From the NCBI GenBank assembly GCA_029257385.1, contig JARIBS010000014.1, positions 1 to 38,082 on the forward strand: 38,082 nucleotides of DNA, in the 5' to 3' direction. The first letter of the stretch is position 1, and each line of letters begins with the position of its first letter. The notes beneath the pieces were generated by a model. That model worked only from the letters and a program-made list of their open reading frames with translations. It was not told the origin of the DNA and made no database searches. Both the position numbers and the translations under genes were made by a program. Shown here one piece after another: positions 35,670 through 38,082 of the stretch. Source of the DNA: Thiorhodococcus sp. GTDB lineage: Bacteria; Pseudomonadota; Gammaproteobacteria; Chromatiales; Chromatiaceae.

Positions 35670-36515
35670 ATGGAAAGATTACAGAAGGCCATGGAGCGAG
35701 CACGCGCCCAACGCCAGCTCCAAACCGAGGCCAACGCCGCAACGCCGCCCGCAAGGGGCGAGGGGGCGAGTCGATTCGGCCAGGACCAGGATGCCGGGCT
35801 GTGCATCAGCTACACCCGCACCGCCACCATCAAGGCGGAGGCGGTCTTGCTGCGCGACGAACGCGTCCTGCTGGCCGAGGGTATCGGACCCATTTCCGAC
35901 ACCTATTCAGACGCCTATAAGGTGCTGCGCACGCAAGTTCTCCAGCGTATGAGAGCAAAGGGATTGCGCACGCTTGCCGTGACGAGTCCCGGCCCGGGGG
36001 ACGGCAAAACCACGACTGCAATCAATCTGGCCATCGGGCTGGCAAGGGATGTCAATCAAACCGTGCTGCTCGTCGATCTGGACCTCAAGCGTCCGACGGT
36101 GGCGAAATACTTCGCTCACGAACAGTCGCTCGGTATCAGCGACTATCTGATTGAGGGCGCGGAACTGGCCGACATCATGTTCAATCCGAGAATCGAGAGA
36201 TTGGTGGTATTACCGGGCAACAAACAGATCACGCATTCCTCAGAAATCCTCTCCTCGCCGCGCTTCATCGTTTTGATGGATGAGTTAAAGAGCCGCTATG
36301 AGGACCGCGTCATTCTGTTCGATCTCCCGCCGCTGTTTGCCAGTGACGACGTGATCGCGTTTCTGCCCTATGTAGACGCGGCGGTCTTGGTCGTGGAGCA
36401 TGGCAAGGTGACCAAGGACGAACTCGTGCAAGCGCAGCAACTGCTCGGGGACAAGTCGCTCGGGGTCGTCGTCAACAAGACGGAGGGTGCGGGCGCAACC
36501 CTTGGTTATTATTGA
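35670..36515 (+). CDS. CpsD/CapB-type tyrosine autokinase (BY-kinase)
   Basis: 281 aa cytoplasmic P-loop kinase, partner of the co-polymerase. Walker A is SPGPGDGKTTT (about 106-116), Walker A' LLVDLDLKRP (about 133-142) and Walker B VILFDLPPL. The first 90 residues contain a charged helix and the SDTYSDAYKVLRTQV segment, the usual interface of EPS-type kinases. The C-terminal tyrosine cluster is minimal: the protein ends GYY. It may therefore be regulated by only two tyrosines or act mainly as an ATPase partner. Start at ATG 35670 with a weak ribosome site. No polymerase or glycosyltransferase genes follow. Confidence 0.9.
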   Translation: MERLQKAMERARAQRQLQTEANAATPPARGEGASRFGQDQDAGLCISYTRTATIKAEAVLLRDERVLLAEGIGPISDTYSDAYKVLRTQVLQRMRAKGLRTLAVTSPGPGDGKTTTAINLAIGLARDVNQTVLLVDLDLKRPTVAKYFAHEQSLGISDYLIEGAELADIMFNPRIERLVVLPGNKQITHSSEILSSPRFIVLMDELKSRYEDRVILFDLPPLFASDDVIAFLPYVDAAVLVVEHGKVTKDELVQAQQLLGDKSLGVVVNKTEGAGATLGYY

Positions 36516-36583
36516 TCCCGAAGCCGTGCCGTGCGCCTGAGCGTGTCTATTCAGGCCGATTTTCTCAAAGCTGAGGAGCCACT

Positions 36584-37693
36584 ATGAAATCAAGAGCCGC
36601 CGTTGCCTGGGAGCCTGCCAGGCCCCTGTCTATCGAAGAGATCGATGTCGAAGGCCCCAAGGCGGGCGAGGTTCTTCTCAAGGTCGTAGCCTCCGGGGTC
36701 TGTCATACCGATGCCTTCACCCTCTCCGGCCAAGATCCGGAAGGCGCCTTTCCCTGTGTGCTTGGTCACGAGGGCGGCTGCGAGGTGGTCGAATGCGGAC
36801 CGGGCGTGAAGGGTCTGAAGCCAGGCGATCACGTCATCCCGCTCTATATCCCCGAGTGCGGCGAGTGCGAATACTGCCACTCGACCAAGTCTAACCTCTG
36901 TCAGTCGATCGCCCCCACGGTCTGGACCGGCTACATGCCGGACGGGACACGCCGCTTCTCGCACCAAGGCAAGCCGATCTTCCATTACATGGGCTGCTCG
37001 ACCTTTTCTGAATACACCGTCGTGCCCGAGATCGCCCTAGCCAAGATCAACCCCGCCGCACCGCTGGACAAAGTCTGCCTACTCGGCTGCGGCATCACCA
37101 CCGGCATCGGCGCGGTGTTGAACACGGCCAAGGTGGAAGCCGGTTCGACGGTCGCCATCTTCGGTCTTGGTGGAATCGGCCTGTCCGTCATCCAGGGCGC
37201 GGTGATGGCCAAGGCCGCGCGCATCATCGTCGTTGATATCAATCCGGCCAAGTTCGAGCTGGCGCGTCAACTCGGCGCCACCGACACCCTCAACCCCAAG
37301 GAGCTGACCGTCAGTACAACCGAGGCCATCGTCGAGATGACCAACGGCGGCGTGGACTACTCCTTCGAGTGCATCGGCAATGCCGACGTGATGCGACAAG
37401 CCCTGGAGTGCTGCCGCATGGGCTGGGGCGTCTCCACCATCATCGGTGTGGCCGGTGCCGGGCAGGAGATTCACACTCGGCCCTTCCAGTTGGTCACCGG
37501 GCGCACCTGGCAGGGCAGTGCTTTCGGCGGTGTCAAGGGTCGCAGCCAACTGCCAGGCTATGTCGAGCAGTATCTTGCCGGAGAGATCGAGGTGGATCGG
37601 ATGGTGACCCATCGCATGCCGCTGGAGGACATCAATCGTGCCTTCGATCTGATGCACCGTGGCGAGAGTATCCGCTCCGTGATTATCTTTTGA
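36584..37693 (+). CDS. frmA: S-(hydroxymethyl)glutathione dehydrogenase / class III alcohol dehydrogenase
   Basis: Zinc- and NAD-dependent enzyme oxidising S-hydroxymethylglutathione, the spontaneous adduct of formaldehyde and glutathione, to S-formylglutathione; it can also reduce S-nitrosoglutathione. Catalytic zinc ligands lie in SGVCHTDAF and LGHEGGCEV with a later Cys in LLGCGITTG; structural zinc cysteines are in [18 protein letters not shown]-binding [14 protein letters not shown]. 369 aa, standard. ATG 36584 is preceded by GAGGAG. Ten bases separate it from the hydrolase that completes the pathway. Confidence 0.96.
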   Translation: MKSRAAVAWEPARPLSIEEIDVEGPKAGEVLLKVVASGVCHTDAFTLSGQDPEGAFPCVLGHEGGCEVVECGPGVKGLKPGDHVIPLYIPECGECEYCHSTKSNLCQSIAPTVWTGYMPDGTRRFSHQGKPIFHYMGCSTFSEYTVVPEIALAKINPAAPLDKVCLLGCGITTGIGAVLNTAKVEAGSTVAIFGLGGIGLSVIQGAVMAKAARIIVVDINPAKFELARQLGATDTLNPKELTVSTTEAIVEMTNGGVDYSFECIGNADVMRQALECCRMGWGVSTIIGVAGAGQEIHTRPFQLVTGRTWQGSAFGGVKGRSQLPGYVEQYLAGEIEVDRMVTHRMPLEDINRAFDLMHRGESIRSVIIF

Positions 37694-37703
37694 GGACTCA
37701 AGA

Positions 37704-38082
37704 ATGGAACGCATCGAACGCATTCGAGAATTCGGCGGCTGGCTAGAGCGCTACACGCATGACTCCGACGTCTGCGACTGCCCCATGACCTTCTCGGTCT
37801 ATCTGCCTCCGCAGGCCGAGACGGCACCCGTCCCGGCCGTCTATTTTCTCTCCGGGCTGACCTGCACCGACGACAACGTGCGAGTCAAGGCCGGCGCCCA
37901 ACGCTATGCCGCCGAGCTGGGCTTGGCGCTAGTCATGCCAGACACCAGCCCGCGCGGCGAGCAGGTCGCCGATGTGGCGGACCGCTACGATCTGGGCCAG
38001 GGTGCAGGCTTCTACATCAACGCCACGCGCGCGCCTTGGGCTGCCAATTATCAGATGTTCGACTACGTGAATTTGGAGCTTC
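37704..38082 (+). CDS. frmB: S-formylglutathione hydrolase, 3' end beyond the window
   Basis: The first 126 codons are present and the frame runs off the window. The esterase hydrolyses S-formylglutathione to formate and glutathione, following FrmA. Conserved start-region blocks are [21 protein letters not shown] (oxyanion-hole region), [13 protein letters not shown] and the FYINAT motif; the catalytic serine lies beyond the end. ATG 37704 follows GAGG and is ten bases after the frmA stop, so the two form one operon. The plant/bacterial esterase D family name is also fghA. Confidence 0.93.
   Translation, partial: MERIERIREFGGWLERYTHDSDVCDCPMTFSVYLPPQAETAPVPAVYFLSGLTCTDDNVRVKAGAQRYAAELGLALVMPDTSPRGEQVADVADRYDLGQGAGFYINATRAPWAANYQMFDYVNLEL

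Overview
The window is high-GC, densely packed bacterial DNA. The genes (menaquinone synthesis, a complete Rnf complex, a bacterial-type phosphoribulokinase, the DabAB inorganic-carbon pump, an NAD(P)H persulfide/CoA-disulfide reductase with a rhodanese domain, and glutathione-dependent formaldehyde oxidation) fit an autotrophic sulfur-oxidising gammaproteobacterium, most likely a purple sulfur bacterium of the Chromatiales. This is inferred from gene content; no rRNA or photosynthesis gene is present to confirm it.

Layout. 1-7027 (+): a 5'-truncated alpha/beta hydrolase, then menB, menA and menC, with a class B penicillin-binding protein and a SEDS (RodA/FtsW) protein joined to menC by a 4-base overlap. 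7265-12514 (+): rnfABCDGE, followed at 12723 by phosphoribulokinase. 13663-15858 (-): recQ. 16189-16737 (+): a small NAD(P)H-dependent FMN reductase in an AT-richer patch. 16992-21192 (-): dabB-dabA, divergent from the persulfide/CoA-disulfide reductase (21341-23044, +) across a short region rich in inverted repeats. 23142-23920 (-): an encapsulin-type ferritin (EncFtn) without a shell gene or cargo tail, and a small exported protein. 24012-27630: a GT4 glycosyltransferase and a convergent mini-gene with flagellar rod-like ends; both recur about 2.2 kb downstream, the glycosyltransferase as a 5'-deleted mosaic fragment, with an unknown lipoprotein gene and an IS630-type transposase remnant between. 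27756-29453 (-): dCTP deaminase interrupted by a 378-residue intein with an HNH endonuclease. 29546-31294: a DUF938 methyltransferase and the Mrp Fe-S carrier, convergent. 31534-33303 (-): an SLC13-type transporter with two TrkA-C domains. 33304-33899: a long non-coding leader with a palindrome and a strong terminator-like hairpin directly in front of a Wzz/GNVR polysaccharide co-polymerase and a BY-kinase (33900-36515, +). 36584-38082 (+): frmA and the start of the S-formylglutathione hydrolase.

How the genes work together. Men enzymes make the low-potential quinone; Rnf links ferredoxin and NADH to ion-motive force; Dab raises cytoplasmic bicarbonate and PRK supplies RuBP for Rubisco; the persulfide reductase and Mrp serve sulfur and Fe-S metabolism. 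The most unusual items are the intein placed immediately after the catalytic arginine of dCTP deaminase, the shell-less EncFtn, the mosaic glycosyltransferase duplication with its twin mini-genes, and the hairpin-T6 element 19 bases before the polysaccharide operon start codon.
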